Source of the DNA: an uncultured Oscillospiraceae bacterium
GTDB lineage: Bacteria > Bacillota > Clostridia > Oscillospirales > Oscillospiraceae
Assembly: GCA_910589085.1 (NCBI GenBank)
Contig: CAJUSG010000001.1
Span: 1 to 64,000, forward strand
Length of the DNA stretch: 64,000 nucleotides
Direction: 5' to 3'
Shown here: one piece after another, positions 17,866 to 25,673 of the stretch
Layout: the number at the start of each line of letters is the position of its first letter
How positions within the stretch are numbered: the first letter of the stretch is position 1
Program-made: the position numbers and the translations under genes
Notes under the pieces: generated by a model
Databases searched by the model: none
The model's input: the letters and a program-made list of their open reading frames with translations, nothing else
Told to the model about the DNA's origin: nothing

Positions 17866-19041
17866 ATGAGGAAAAAAGTTTTATCCCTTGCGCTGGCCCT
17901 TGTGATGTGCCTGGGCCTGACTGTCCCGGCATTTGCAGTAGCGTCAGATTGGAAACTGGAGGTGCCCGGCAAAACCGATGCTGAGGTGTTGTTGGACGAA
18001 AGAACATTTATCGTCCGCGATTGGGACAGCGACCCAAATTCCGGGGACATGACCAGAACAGACAGCCGCCAGTGGACAGTGGAAAATGTGTACGTACTGT
18101 CAAAGGGTGATACAGCGGTAATTACCAGTGGAGAGCCGTTCATGCATCTCGGTTTTAGTGTGTGGTCGGATCCAGATGGGGACGGCGTGTATGATAGCCG
18201 ACTGATGGATGTTTCGTCGGGGGAGATTCTACCGGCCAATGTTGCCGAACCTGTGCGTTTTGGCCCTATCTATTCTGAGGAAACTGGTGAGGAGATTGAT
18301 TGGAGTGGGCCGTATGCTAACGACCTCAACCTTTACTTTTCCTCGGATGGAGAGGCATGGGTTGATGCCGGGGGAGGTATGGTTCCAGAGATAACAAGAG
18401 GCCAGGTGTCTGCCGACTATCTGCTGGAAGCGTTTGGCCCCAATACCCTTGTAAGAATTGAATGGAAAGACTGGAGCTGTGCCATTCTCGTGGAAGGTAA
18501 TACCACCCAGCCCACAGTTCCCACCGTAGGCGGCTTCACCGACGTGAAGAAGACCGACTGGTTTGCCGAGCCGGTGCTGTGGGCGGTGGAGAAGAACATT
18601 ACCGCAGGAACCTCCGACACAACCTTTTCTCCCAATGCGGACTGCACCACAGCGCAGATTTTGTCCTTCCTCTGGCGTGCCAACGGCTCCCCCAAGCCCA
18701 CGATGGTCAATCCCTTCTCCGATGTGAAGAGCGGCGACTGGTACGCAGACGCCGCCGCCTGGGCCTATGAAAAGGGTTTGGTTTCCGGCACTGCCTTTGG
18801 CGGAGATACCCTCTGCACCCGGAGCATGGCGGTGACCTATATGTGGAAGGCCGCCGGCAGTCCCAGCGCCAGGGCCGCCAGCTTTACGGACGTCTCCGCC
18901 GGAGCGGAATATGCCGATGCCGTGGCCTGGGCCGTGGAGCAGGGTGTGACCGCCGGCACCTCTGCCACCACCTTCTCCCCGGACAGCGTCTGCACCCGCG
19001 GACAGATCGTGTCCTTCCTCTACCGGGGACTGGAAAAATAA
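17866..19041 (+). CDS. Secreted S-layer-homology (SLH) domain protein
   Basis: The 391-aa protein has a signal peptide (MRKKVLSLALALVMCLGL, cleavage near AFA-VA), a unique extracellular region (about 30-215) with no recognised fold, and three SLH repeats (about 225-390; FTDVKKTDWFAEPVLWAVEK is typical of the first). SLH domains anchor proteins to pyruvylated cell-wall polymer. The start follows AAGGAGAG. Expression is probably controlled by the structured leader in front. The unique domain could carry enzymatic or adhesive function; nothing in it allows assignment. Confidence 0.85.
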   Translation: MRKKVLSLALALVMCLGLTVPAFAVASDWKLEVPGKTDAEVLLDERTFIVRDWDSDPNSGDMTRTDSRQWTVENVYVLSKGDTAVITSGEPFMHLGFSVWSDPDGDGVYDSRLMDVSSGEILPANVAEPVRFGPIYSEETGEEIDWSGPYANDLNLYFSSDGEAWVDAGGGMVPEITRGQVSADYLLEAFGPNTLVRIEWKDWSCAILVEGNTTQPTVPTVGGFTDVKKTDWFAEPVLWAVEKNITAGTSDTTFSPNADCTTAQILSFLWRANGSPKPTMVNPFSDVKSGDWYADAAAWAYEKGLVSGTAFGGDTLCTRSMAVTYMWKAAGSPSARAASFTDVSAGAEYADAVAWAVEQGVTAGTSATTFSPDSVCTRGQIVSFLYRGLEK

Positions 19042-19088
19042 GATGGAATTTTAGAGATTGACAGAGGAAAATTTATCCCGGAAACCTC

Positions 19089-19118
19089 TTGACAACGACA
19101 TGGGGAATGTGGTAATAT
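19089..19118 (+). promoter_or_regulatory. Promoter of the oadB riboswitch transcript
   Basis: Consensus TTGACA (19089-19094), 18-nt spacer and TAATAT (19113-19118), directly before the riboswitch-like leader. Confidence 0.75.
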
Positions 19119-19119
19119 G

Positions 19120-19263
19120 CCCCATGCAACAAAGGGGAGTAGTCGGCGCGCCTTTCCCGGCGCGCGGCGCCAGTCAACAAGCATGTGCGGTCCATGAGGC
19201 CGCTCTGGCTGTGCCTGAAATGACCAGACCTGCGTTCCGATTTTCGGAGCGCAGGTCTTTTTT
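19120..19263 (+). promoter_or_regulatory. yybP-ykoY-like (Mn2+) riboswitch with terminator platform
   Basis: The leader contains AAAGGGGAGTAG (19132-19143), a GC-rich hairpin (GGCGCGCC / GGCGCGC), GTCAACA and, closing the aptamer, CCAGACC. These are the two conserved internal-loop strands of the yybP-ykoY family, which senses Mn2+. The 3' end merges into an intrinsic terminator: AGACCTGCG (19226-19234) pairs with CGCAGGTCT (19250-19258), followed by a T run. Because CAGACC belongs to both aptamer and terminator, ligand binding should block termination (an ON switch). The downstream gene is oadB, an unusual target. Confidence 0.75.
19226..19263 (+). terminator. Rho-independent terminator within the riboswitch
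   Basis: Nine outer base pairs plus an inner TCCG/CGGA stem are followed by TTTTTT. It lies about 50 bp upstream of the oadB start and overlaps the aptamer's 3' strand. Confidence 0.85.
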
Positions 19264-19313
19264 AATAAATATTTTCTTGCAGGAAAAGATAATGGAAAAA
19301 AGGAAGTGCAAAT

Positions 19314-20459
19314 ATGGATTTTTCGTTTTTATGGGCTGGGATTATGTCTGTGACCTGGCAGCAGCTGGTGATGTATGTCATCGGCGGACTGCTCATCTAT
19401 CTGGCCATCGAAAAGGGCTTCGAGCCAGCCCTGCTCATGCCAATGGGATTTGGGGCTATTTTGGTAAATCTGCCCCTGTCCGGGGTGATCGACCAGTTCA
19501 GCGCCGGAGTGGGGGAGACCCATGGGATCATCCAGTGGCTTTTTGAGATTGGGATCGAGAGCAGTGAGGCCATGCCCCTGTTGTTGTTTATCGGCATCGG
19601 GGCCATGATCGACTTCGGCCCCCTGCTGGCCAACCCCAAGCTGTTTTTGTGCGGCGCTGCGGCCCAGGCGGGCATTTTTCTCACAATAATTATCGCTGTG
19701 ATGCTGGGGTTTGACCTGAAGGATGCCGCCTCTATTGGCATTATCGGAGCGGCCGACGGCCCTACATCCCTGCTGGTGTCTCAGACGCTGCGATCCAACT
19801 ATGTGGGGGCTATCGCCGTGGCGGCATACTCCTATATGGCTCTGGTGCCGATCATTCAGCCCTTTGCCATCAAGCTGGCCACTACCAAAAAGGACCGGGC
19901 CATGCGCATGTCCTACAGACCTCAGGGGGTTACCCGGCGGATTCGGATCCTGTTTCCCATCCTGGTAACGGTGGTGGCCGGACTGGTGGCTCCCGCTTCG
20001 GTGGCGCTGGTGGGCTTCCTGATGTTCGGCAATCTGATTCGGGAGTGCGGTGTGCTGCCCACCCTGTGCAGCACCGCCCAGAATGATCTGGCCAACCTGA
20101 TTACCCTGCTGCTGGGCCTCACCATTTCCTTCTCCATGAAGGCAGAGCAGTTTATCAGGTGGGAGACATTTGTCATTATGTGTCTGGGACTGGTGGCTTT
20201 TGTGCTGGATTCCGTGGTGGGCATTCTCTTTGTGAAGGTGCTGAACATCTTCACACCCAGCGACAAAATTAACCCCATGGTGGGTGCGGCGGGAATCTCG
20301 GCCTTTCCCATGTCCTCCCGGGTGATTGAGAAGCTGGGGCAGGAGGCCGACCCTCAGAACCATCTGCTGATGTATGCGATTGCCGCCAATGTGTCCGGGC
20401 AGATCGCTTCCGTGGTGGCGGGCGGCGTGGTGCTGCAATACTTTACCAATATGGGCTGA
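19314..20459 (+). CDS. oadB: Sodium-translocating decarboxylase beta-subunit family membrane protein
   Basis: The 381-aa protein has about 9-11 hydrophobic segments and the family signature GIIGAADGPTSLLVSQTL (about residues 140-157), with the Asp used for Na+ transport in OadB/GcdB/MmdB. In complete pumps, OadB couples carboxybiotin decarboxylation to Na+ export. Here no carboxyltransferase or biotin-carrier gene is adjacent, only a gamma-like peptide gene. It therefore either serves decarboxylase genes elsewhere or acts as a cation transporter alone. A Mn2+-type riboswitch in front hints at a metal-linked role. Start follows AAGGAAG. Confidence 0.85.
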   Translation: MDFSFLWAGIMSVTWQQLVMYVIGGLLIYLAIEKGFEPALLMPMGFGAILVNLPLSGVIDQFSAGVGETHGIIQWLFEIGIESSEAMPLLLFIGIGAMIDFGPLLANPKLFLCGAAAQAGIFLTIIIAVMLGFDLKDAASIGIIGAADGPTSLLVSQTLRSNYVGAIAVAAYSYMALVPIIQPFAIKLATTKKDRAMRMSYRPQGVTRRIRILFPILVTVVAGLVAPASVALVGFLMFGNLIRECGVLPTLCSTAQNDLANLITLLLGLTISFSMKAEQFIRWETFVIMCLGLVAFVLDSVVGILFVKVLNIFTPSDKINPMVGAAGISAFPMSSRVIEKLGQEADPQNHLLMYAIAANVSGQIASVVAGGVVLQYFTNMG

Positions 20460-20474
20460 TATTAGGAGGATACA

Positions 20475-20600
20475 ATGAGTGAAAATTTGATTCGGGCTCT
20501 GGAGATGCTGGGACAGGGAATGCTGGGCATTTTTGTTGTTCTGGGCGGGATCGCACTGCTTATGGTCCTGCTGCAGAAGCTGGATGGCAAAAACAAATGA
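20475..20600 (+). CDS. Small OadG-like gamma subunit (41 aa)
   Basis: AGGAGGATACA precedes ATG 20475. The peptide starts MSENLIRALEMLGQGMLG and has one transmembrane helix (LGIFVVLGGIALLMVLL) followed by a charged tail ending KLDGKNK. This is the layout of oxaloacetate decarboxylase gamma-chain peptides, which anchor and assemble the beta subunit. It lies 15 bp after oadB, so both are one operon. It is shorter than typical OadG, lacking the Zn-binding C-terminal tail. Confidence 0.7.
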   Translation: MSENLIRALEMLGQGMLGIFVVLGGIALLMVLLQKLDGKNK

Positions 20601-20620
20601 AGATGGCGCTGGAGACGCGC

Positions 20621-20887
20621 TTAGAGCCAGTCTGCCACAACATCGGCCAGTCCGGCAGGGCCTACGGTGTTGTCTACCAGTAAGGTCATCAGTTCGTCAA
20701 TGCGGGCTGCGCTGGTAGTGACGCCAGAGAGGGAGCTCTCATCGCCCAATTCCTCAGCGATGCGCACTCCATAGTTTTCGCAGAAGAGGCGGGGCGTTTC
20801 TTCCTGGTCGATGGTAAGGTAGTAGTGGAAGCGGCGCTGTTGTCCTTTTTGATCCAGGCACTGACGCGTAGCAATCTTGATTTCCAT
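20621..20887 (-). CDS. Small conserved Oscillospiraceae protein (DUF6514-like)
   Basis: The 88-aa product from ATG 20887 (AAAGGAGA, 9-nt spacer) has a beta-rich N-terminal half (RRFHYYLTIDQEET, then YGVRIAEE) and a helical C-terminus. I recognise it as a small conserved family of gut Clostridia, tentatively DUF6514, with no known function. The minus-strand TATAAT about 50 bp upstream may be its -10 box. It converges on oadG with only 20 bp between. Confidence 0.6.
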   Translation of the reverse strand: MEIKIATRQCLDQKGQQRRFHYYLTIDQEETPRLFCENYGVRIAEELGDESSLSGVTTSAARIDELMTLLVDNTVGPAGLADVVADWL

Positions 20888-21071
20888 GATATAGTGTCTC
20901 CTTTCTGCTAATCGAGATGATGGACACATTATATAGTGTTTGCCTCGAATGGGAAAGAGAAAGATATCGCAGGAAAACAAGCCAAGCGACGCTCTTCGCC
21001 AAAGACTTGGACGAGGGATGTTGGATAGGGTCGCAGGATGAGGAAGGCAAGGGAAAATTTCAGAGATCGAC

Positions 21072-21110
21072 AAAAATACCTGTAAAGGGGTTTCCTTTAC
21101 AGGTATTTTT
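21072..21110. terminator. Bidirectional terminator
   Basis: A perfect 17-bp stem with AAAAATACC... on one side and ...GGTATTTTT on the other closes a 5-nt loop. A runs and T runs on both sides allow termination in either direction; it mainly serves the minus-strand ylbJ transcript. Confidence 0.85.
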
Positions 21111-21126
21111 GCCGGGACCGGAGGTC

Positions 21127-21394
21127 CTACATCTGAAAATCTTCGTCCCGCAGAGACATACCGGCCAGCTTGGCGGGCCGGGGGGGGACCCGTTTTAAAG
21201 GGTCGTACCGGAAGGCCTCGCAGTGAGAACCAGCGGACATGACCCCTTTTTTCGAGCAGACTACCTGTCCCGGATTCAGGTCCCGGCCACGGGAACAGTA
21301 GGCACAGCGAGGCTCAATGGATTTTTGAAAGAGATTGATAGCGAACCACTCCCTGTACTGCCGGATAACTGAGGTTGCCTCCGGCTTTTTTCAT
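21127..21394 (-). pseudogene. Small cysteine-rich CxxC protein, apparent frameshift near its start
   Basis: The main frame encodes RQYREWFAINLFQKSIEP, then RCAYCSRG...VVCSKKG...SHC and ends DEDFQM. This four-cysteine pattern, with the tail KRVPPRPAKL, is typical of a small conserved Oscillospiraceae family, perhaps a zinc-binding protein. The only ATG (21394, one base after the ylbJ stop) is in another frame: MKKAGGNLSY joins RQYREW only if one C is removed at TATCCGG. Either a one-base insertion, a sequencing error or a non-standard start explains this. Confidence 0.6.
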
Positions 21395-21395
21395 A

Positions 21396-22577
21396 TTATA
21401 CTACATTCCTCCGGCCTTTTCCACTGTTTTTTTGTACCACATAGACCGTCAGGGCTAAAAATACCAGCCATACTCCCCAGGCGGCTACAGCGGACAGGGT
21501 AATGGCCTGGTGGAAATCCAGTTGGGCGATAGCCTCAGTCTGCTCCGCCAGGTAGAAGGAGGCGGGGCTGCTCAGGGGGATCATGCGGAAAAGCAGGGCG
21601 GCTAAAGCGGCGGAGAGGCCGCCATGGAGGAGCTTTCCCAATACATAGGTGCGGACAGACAGGCCGCTGTCCCCCAGGAAGGCCAGCACCTGGCAGTGGA
21701 CAGATACACCCGCCCAGCCCAGCATGAAGGCGGCCATAGACAGCCGTCCGGAGAGCGTTCCGTTTGTAAGGGAGGATACCCCGGAGGATACCTCCACCAG
21801 CCCGGTGAGCAGCCGCTCCGCCCAGGTCTGATCCATCCCCAGGGGGGTCAGCAGGGAGGACAGCAGTCTGGCCAATGTGCTTAAAATCCCCGCGTACGCC
21901 AGGATTCGCAGAAAAACGGTAAAAAATAGAATGAATGCACAGATGTTCAGTGTAGAATGGAGGGCTCCGATGATGGAGCTGGTAAAGGCTTTGGGAAAGC
22001 TGGCGGCCTGGAACTGGGGGCCCCGGTTTTTCCTGGTCTGGGGGCGGTCACCGGGCCTGTAGAACCGGAACAGGACCCCCACCAGCAGAGAGGCCAACAG
22101 ATGGACCAGATACAGAAGCAGTCCGGCCTTGCCGCTGCCGAACACCCCGGTTCCCACTACACCCAGAATAAAAGCCGGGCCGCTGTTGTTGCAGAAGGCC
22201 AGCATACGTTCCGCCTCGGTCCGGGAGCACTGGCCATTTTCATAGATCTCGATGGCGGTTCGGGCCCCCACAGGGTAGCCTCCCACAAAGCCCAGGGCCA
22301 GGGCGGCGGCGCAGCTGCCGTTTACCCGAAAGAGAGGGGCCATCACCGGCTCCAGAAGCCGCCCCAGGTATCGTGACATCCCCAGCTCCACCACCAGCGA
22401 GGAGAGCACAAAAAAGGGAAACAGGGAGGGGAGGATAACATTGCCGCATAGCTTCAGGCCGTCCCGCATGGCCTCCATGGCCTGTTCGGGCCACAGCACC
22501 AGAGCCAGTGTGGCCCAGAGCAGCCCTGCGCCCAACAGGATATCCCGATATTGTGCTTTACCGACAATCCGTCCCAT
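21396..22577 (-). CDS. ylbJ: Sporulation integral membrane protein YlbJ
   Basis: The 393-aa protein has about 8-10 hydrophobic helices and the nucleoside-recognition (Gate) domain pattern typical of YlbJ/SpoVV. Examples are ILPSLFPFFVLSSLVVELG near 50-70 and LGFVGGYPVGARTA near 95-110. In Bacillus it is needed for dipicolinic acid transport and heat-resistant spores, acting in the outer forespore membrane. GGGAGG lies 9 nt before the start. The small cysteine-rich gene follows within one base. Its presence supports a spore-forming host. Confidence 0.85.
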   Translation of the reverse strand: MGRIVGKAQYRDILLGAGLLWATLALVLWPEQAMEAMRDGLKLCGNVILPSLFPFFVLSSLVVELGMSRYLGRLLEPVMAPLFRVNGSCAAALALGFVGGYPVGARTAIEIYENGQCSRTEAERMLAFCNNSGPAFILGVVGTGVFGSGKAGLLLYLVHLLASLLVGVLFRFYRPGDRPQTRKNRGPQFQAASFPKAFTSSIIGALHSTLNICAFILFFTVFLRILAYAGILSTLARLLSSLLTPLGMDQTWAERLLTGLVEVSSGVSSLTNGTLSGRLSMAAFMLGWAGVSVHCQVLAFLGDSGLSVRTYVLGKLLHGGLSAALAALLFRMIPLSSPASFYLAEQTEAIAQLDFHQAITLSAVAAWGVWLVFLALTVYVVQKNSGKGRRNVV

Positions 22578-22650
22578 ATCAGCACACCTCCCTGAATGAA
22601 ATTCCTCTGAGATGATATGCGGAAAAGGAGGGATTCTTGCCTGTCCAAAA

Positions 22651-22684
22651 CTGCGGCGGGTGATTATTTCATCACCCGCCGCAG
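22651..22684. terminator. Terminator after the stalk-domain gene
   Basis: A perfect 14-bp stem (CTGCGGCGGGTGAT arms, 6-nt loop) is followed on the minus strand by TTTT. It lies 15 bp past the stop of the stalk-domain gene. Confidence 0.8.
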
Positions 22685-22698
22685 ACTTTTATATTCGC

Positions 22699-23592
22699 TT
22701 ACTCAGTGTAAGGCTTGTCAGACTCAATAAAGACGCCCTGACTGCCGCTCCAGCCGACATTGAAGCCCAGGGCCGCACCCAGGTCACGGAGCTTGAAATA
22801 GTTGTAGCCGCCGCCGGCGTCGTCCAGCAGCGTGATGGCTGTCATCTCCACAGCGCTTCCGTTGACCTGAATAGACTGGATGCCGCCGGTATAGGCCCGG
22901 TCCCCGGAGTAGGGGGTGGTCATTTCGCTGCCGCCAGCCTGATAGGCCTCGCCGGTGCGGACGGAGATGGATTTACTGGTATTGTCGTAGCCTACCGAGA
23001 ACTGCGCCTCGGTGCCATTGAGGATGTAGGCCATATCACGCAGCTTAATGTAATTGGTGCCGTTGCCCTTCTCGTCCAGCAGAGCGTACATCTGGAACTC
23101 CACCGCCTTGCCGTCTACCGTCACCGTCTGGGTACTGGCCACGGCGGTGCCGCTGGCGGGAATGGCGGGCTGTGCTTCGGAAGGGGCGCCGGTTCCCTCT
23201 TTAATCTCAATCTGGCACTGGTCGTAGTATGCATCTTCGCCTGCCCAGAAGAAATCTACATAGTAGAAGCCGGGCTCAGTCAGGGCGATCTCCGTCTCAC
23301 TGCCATTCAGAGAGGTCCTGTCTCCCTCCATATAGCCGTTGTCTTTGCCATATTCCACAAGAGCATACTCCGCGGTCACTGAGATTTTTACCGGAGCGGC
23401 GCAGGTCAGGAGGGGCCAGGCGCCTCCGTCTTCCGGATGGAACAGATCGACGCCTAAGGTATCTTCCAAGACATTTGTGACGCAATAACGGTCATTTTGA
23501 TAGGTGTAGGGCACACTATCTGCCAGGGCGGGGATACTCAGCCCCAGGCACATGACCAGGGCCAGCGCAAGGGAAAGGGCTTTTGTTTTCAT
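22699..23592 (-). CDS. Secreted stalk-domain (copper amine oxidase N-like) protein
   Basis: The 297-aa protein has a signal peptide (MKTKALSLALALVMCLGL, cleavage near ALA-DS) nearly identical to that of the SLH gene. An N-terminal beta-rich region follows, then two stalk-type repeats: NYIKLRDMAYILNGTEAQFS and YFKLRDLGAALGFNVGW at the cores. Such domains display proteins on the cell surface of Clostridia. ATG 23592 follows AGAGGAAG and is preferred because a longer upstream frame would translate the structured leader. Regulation probably involves that leader. Confidence 0.8.
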   Translation of the reverse strand: MKTKALSLALALVMCLGLSIPALADSVPYTYQNDRYCVTNVLEDTLGVDLFHPEDGGAWPLLTCAAPVKISVTAEYALVEYGKDNGYMEGDRTSLNGSETEIALTEPGFYYVDFFWAGEDAYYDQCQIEIKEGTGAPSEAQPAIPASGTAVASTQTVTVDGKAVEFQMYALLDEKGNGTNYIKLRDMAYILNGTEAQFSVGYDNTSKSISVRTGEAYQAGGSEMTTPYSGDRAYTGGIQSIQVNGSAVEMTAITLLDDAGGGYNYFKLRDLGAALGFNVGWSGSQGVFIESDKPYTE

Positions 23593-23881
23593 GGATTTCT
23601 TCCTCTCTTTTATTTTCTCAGCGGCACGTGTCCCCGGAGGAGCTTCGCAATATCCTCCGGGGGCGTTTTCCGCCGAGACAAACAAAAGCGGTGCAGGATA
23701 ATAGTACCCCACACCGCAACCATTCGAACACAAACCCCAAAAACCGCCTCTTGTAAAATGGCGGCAATTCGATTATAATGGGGGCTGGCGCAGCAATGCT
23801 GTTGTGTGGGAGGGTATCGCTCCCGCATAGGGGCGTGGGGGAGTAGTGGTCCCTCACGTCCTGCCTAAGTTTGTCTCGTAA
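23593..23881 (-). promoter_or_regulatory. Structured 5' leader, copy B (riboswitch-like)
   Basis: Minus-strand leader of about 290 nt, homologous to 17547-17865. P1 pairs GAGACAAAC (about 23878-23870) with GTTTGTCTC (23683-23675). The competing helix pairs TCTCGGCGG (23678-23670) with CCGCTGAGA (23624-23616). Between them lies a strong hairpin (CCCCGGAGGA arms, 23663-23632). The hairpin CAGCATTGCTG replaces CAGAAATTTTCTG of copy A, keeping its pairing. It ends just before the ribosome-binding site of the stalk-domain gene. Confidence 0.75.
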
Positions 23882-23885
23882 CTAA

Positions 23886-23914
23886 ACTATAGCACAAACT
23901 TCTGAAGAGTACAA
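23886..23914 (-). promoter_or_regulatory. Promoter of the stalk-domain gene leader
   Basis: On the minus strand, TTGTAC (23914-23909), 17-nt spacer and TATAGT (23891-23886). The first leader block begins 5 nt downstream, the same spacing as in copy A. Confidence 0.75.
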
Positions 23915-23988
23915 GCAATTTTTTGGCACAGCTCAAAATCAGAGCTGTGCCAGTTTTCGAAAAGAGGGCCATTTGGAGAAAGAAATGA

Positions 23989-24017
23989 TTGCAGGAAGGT
24001 AATTTTTACAGTATAAT
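23989..24017 (+). promoter_or_regulatory. Promoter of the DUF2804 gene
   Basis: TTGCAG (23989-23994), 17-nt spacer, TATAAT (24012-24017), 28 bp before the start codon. Confidence 0.7.
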
Positions 24018-24045
24018 AGGCGGGAACGAAAGGAGGTGGACAGCG

Positions 24046-25080
24046 ATGGAGCAGCACGAGATTACCGAGGCGGGGCCGCTGCTTGACGGGCAGGGGAACC
24101 TGCGGGAGGCGGGCTACGCCAAGCGGCTGCTGCCAATTTATGACAGAAACCAGGTTAAGGGAGGCGCCCTGCGGATTAAGGAGTGGGACTACTACCTGGT
24201 GATGAACGGTCAGTTTGGTTTGGCGCTGACCATTGCGGATAACAGCTATATGGGCTTAGACTCTGTCTCGCTGCTGGATTTTTGGGAGAATACCCAGATT
24301 ACCAAAAGTCCCATGCGGCTGCTGCCCATGGGAAGCACCGGAATGCCTGCCTCTTCCGCAGAGGGGGACTGCGCCTCCGGGGGAAGGGGATACTCCCTTC
24401 TGTTCCGCCGGGAGGAGGACAAGCGGGTGCTCTACGCCCACATGGAGAACTTCAGGGGGCGGGAAGCCCTGGACGCATACGTCGAGCTCACAGATGAGCC
24501 GGAGGAGTCCATGGTCATCTGTACCCCCTTTGACAAGCCGGGCCACTTCTATTTTAACCAGAAAATCAACTGTCTGCGGGCCTCCGGCAAGGTGACAGTG
24601 GGGGAGGACGAGTATATGCTGGACCCCGCCGACTCCTTTGGGGTGCTGGACTGGGGCCGAGGGGTTTGGACCTATCACAACACCTGGTATTGGGCCTCCG
24701 CCTCCGGGCTGGCGGAGAAGGTGCCCTTTGGCTTCAACCTGGGATATGGCTTTGGGGATACCTCCGCCGCCACAGAGAATATGCTGTTTTACAACGGGAG
24801 GGCTCATAAGCTGTCCAGAGTACGTTTTAAAATCCCCGGCCGCCGGCGCAGGCGCCGCTATATGGAGCAGTGGGAGTTTACCAGCGACGACGGCCGGTTT
24901 GAGATGCGTTTTGACCCCATTCTGGACCGCTCCGTCTGTTCCAGCGCGGTGGGGATTGTCAAATCCGACCAGCACCAGATTTTTGGACGATTTACCGGCC
25001 TGGCCGTTCTGGACGACGGCACAGAGGTGTTTGTCAAGGATTTTCTGGGGTTTGCGGAGGAAGTGGAGAATAAGTGGTGA
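24046..25080 (+). CDS. DUF2804 domain-containing protein
   Basis: The 344-aa cytosolic protein matches DUF2804 over its full length: beta-strand-rich, with blocks such as EWDYYLVMNGQFGLALTIAD (about 45-64), YFNQKINCLRASGKV and DWGRGVWTYHNTWYWASASG (about 205-224). The fold resembles lipocalin-like tocopherol cyclase relatives; substrate and role are unknown. The start follows AGGAGGT by 8 nt. The next gene starts within its last codons, so both are likely co-expressed with yczE-like and rarA genes. Confidence 0.75.
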   Translation: MEQHEITEAGPLLDGQGNLREAGYAKRLLPIYDRNQVKGGALRIKEWDYYLVMNGQFGLALTIADNSYMGLDSVSLLDFWENTQITKSPMRLLPMGSTGMPASSAEGDCASGGRGYSLLFRREEDKRVLYAHMENFRGREALDAYVELTDEPEESMVICTPFDKPGHFYFNQKINCLRASGKVTVGEDEYMLDPADSFGVLDWGRGVWTYHNTWYWASASGLAEKVPFGFNLGYGFGDTSAATENMLFYNGRAHKLSRVRFKIPGRRRRRRYMEQWEFTSDDGRFEMRFDPILDRSVCSSAVGIVKSDQHQIFGRFTGLAVLDDGTEVFVKDFLGFAEEVENKW

Positions 25081-25673
25081 CACGGCCCATTCCTCAACTG
25101 CGTATGGTCGATACTCCCCATGGGCCCCTTACCTATGTGCTGACCCGAAAACAGGTGAAAAATTTAAATCTTCGCATTGGAGCGGACGGCCAGATCTCGG
25201 TGTCTGTCCCGCTGCGTTGCTCTGCCGGGCAGGCCGATGGGTTTATCCGGGAGAAGAGCGGCTGGATCATGGATGCCATCTGCCGCCGGAAGGAACGGCA
25301 GGCGCCGCCTCTGCCTGCCGTTTCCGGGGAGGAGTGCGTCCGTCTGCTGCGTGAAGCCTTGCTTCGGGTCTATCCTCTAGTTGAGCCTCTGGGGGTCGCC
25401 TTTCCGGTCCTGAAGCTGAGAAGACTGAAGAGCCAGTGGGGCAACTGTCATTGGACTCAGGGGTATATCACCTTGAACACCGCGCTGGCCCGGTGTCCGG
25501 AGGAGCTGCGTGACTATGTGGCGCTTCACGAATTGGTTCATTTTCTCCATCATGACCACGGGCCGGGCTTTTATGCCCGGATGGACACGCTTATGCCCGA
25601 CTGGCGGCAGCGTCGAAGGGCGCTGAAATGCTTTGGTGGAGCGATGGAGGAGGAAGGAGGGGAAGACCTGTGA
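25074..25673 (+). CDS. YgjP-like zinc metallopeptidase domain protein
   Basis: The 199-aa protein (GTG 25074, or 25077) has an N-terminal beta domain (YVLTRKQVKNLNLRIGADG) and the SprT/WLM-like zinc site HELVHFLHHDHGPGFY (about 165-180), with the two histidines and later His expected for zinc. The segment LKSQWGNCH is the second family signature. Members are putative intracellular metallopeptidases, formerly DUF45. It overlaps the stop of DUF2804 and its own stop overlaps the next start. Confidence 0.8.
   Translation: MVTRPIPQLRMVDTPHGPLTYVLTRKQVKNLNLRIGADGQISVSVPLRCSAGQADGFIREKSGWIMDAICRRKERQAPPLPAVSGEECVRLLREALLRVYPLVEPLGVAFPVLKLRRLKSQWGNCHWTQGYITLNTALARCPEELRDYVALHELVHFLHHDHGPGFYARMDTLMPDWRQRRRALKCFGGAMEEEGGEDL

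Noticed and set aside
19329..20438. 369-codon minus-strand frame opposite oadB
   Set aside because: Shadow frame with no start signal; oadB has a full membrane-protein signature.
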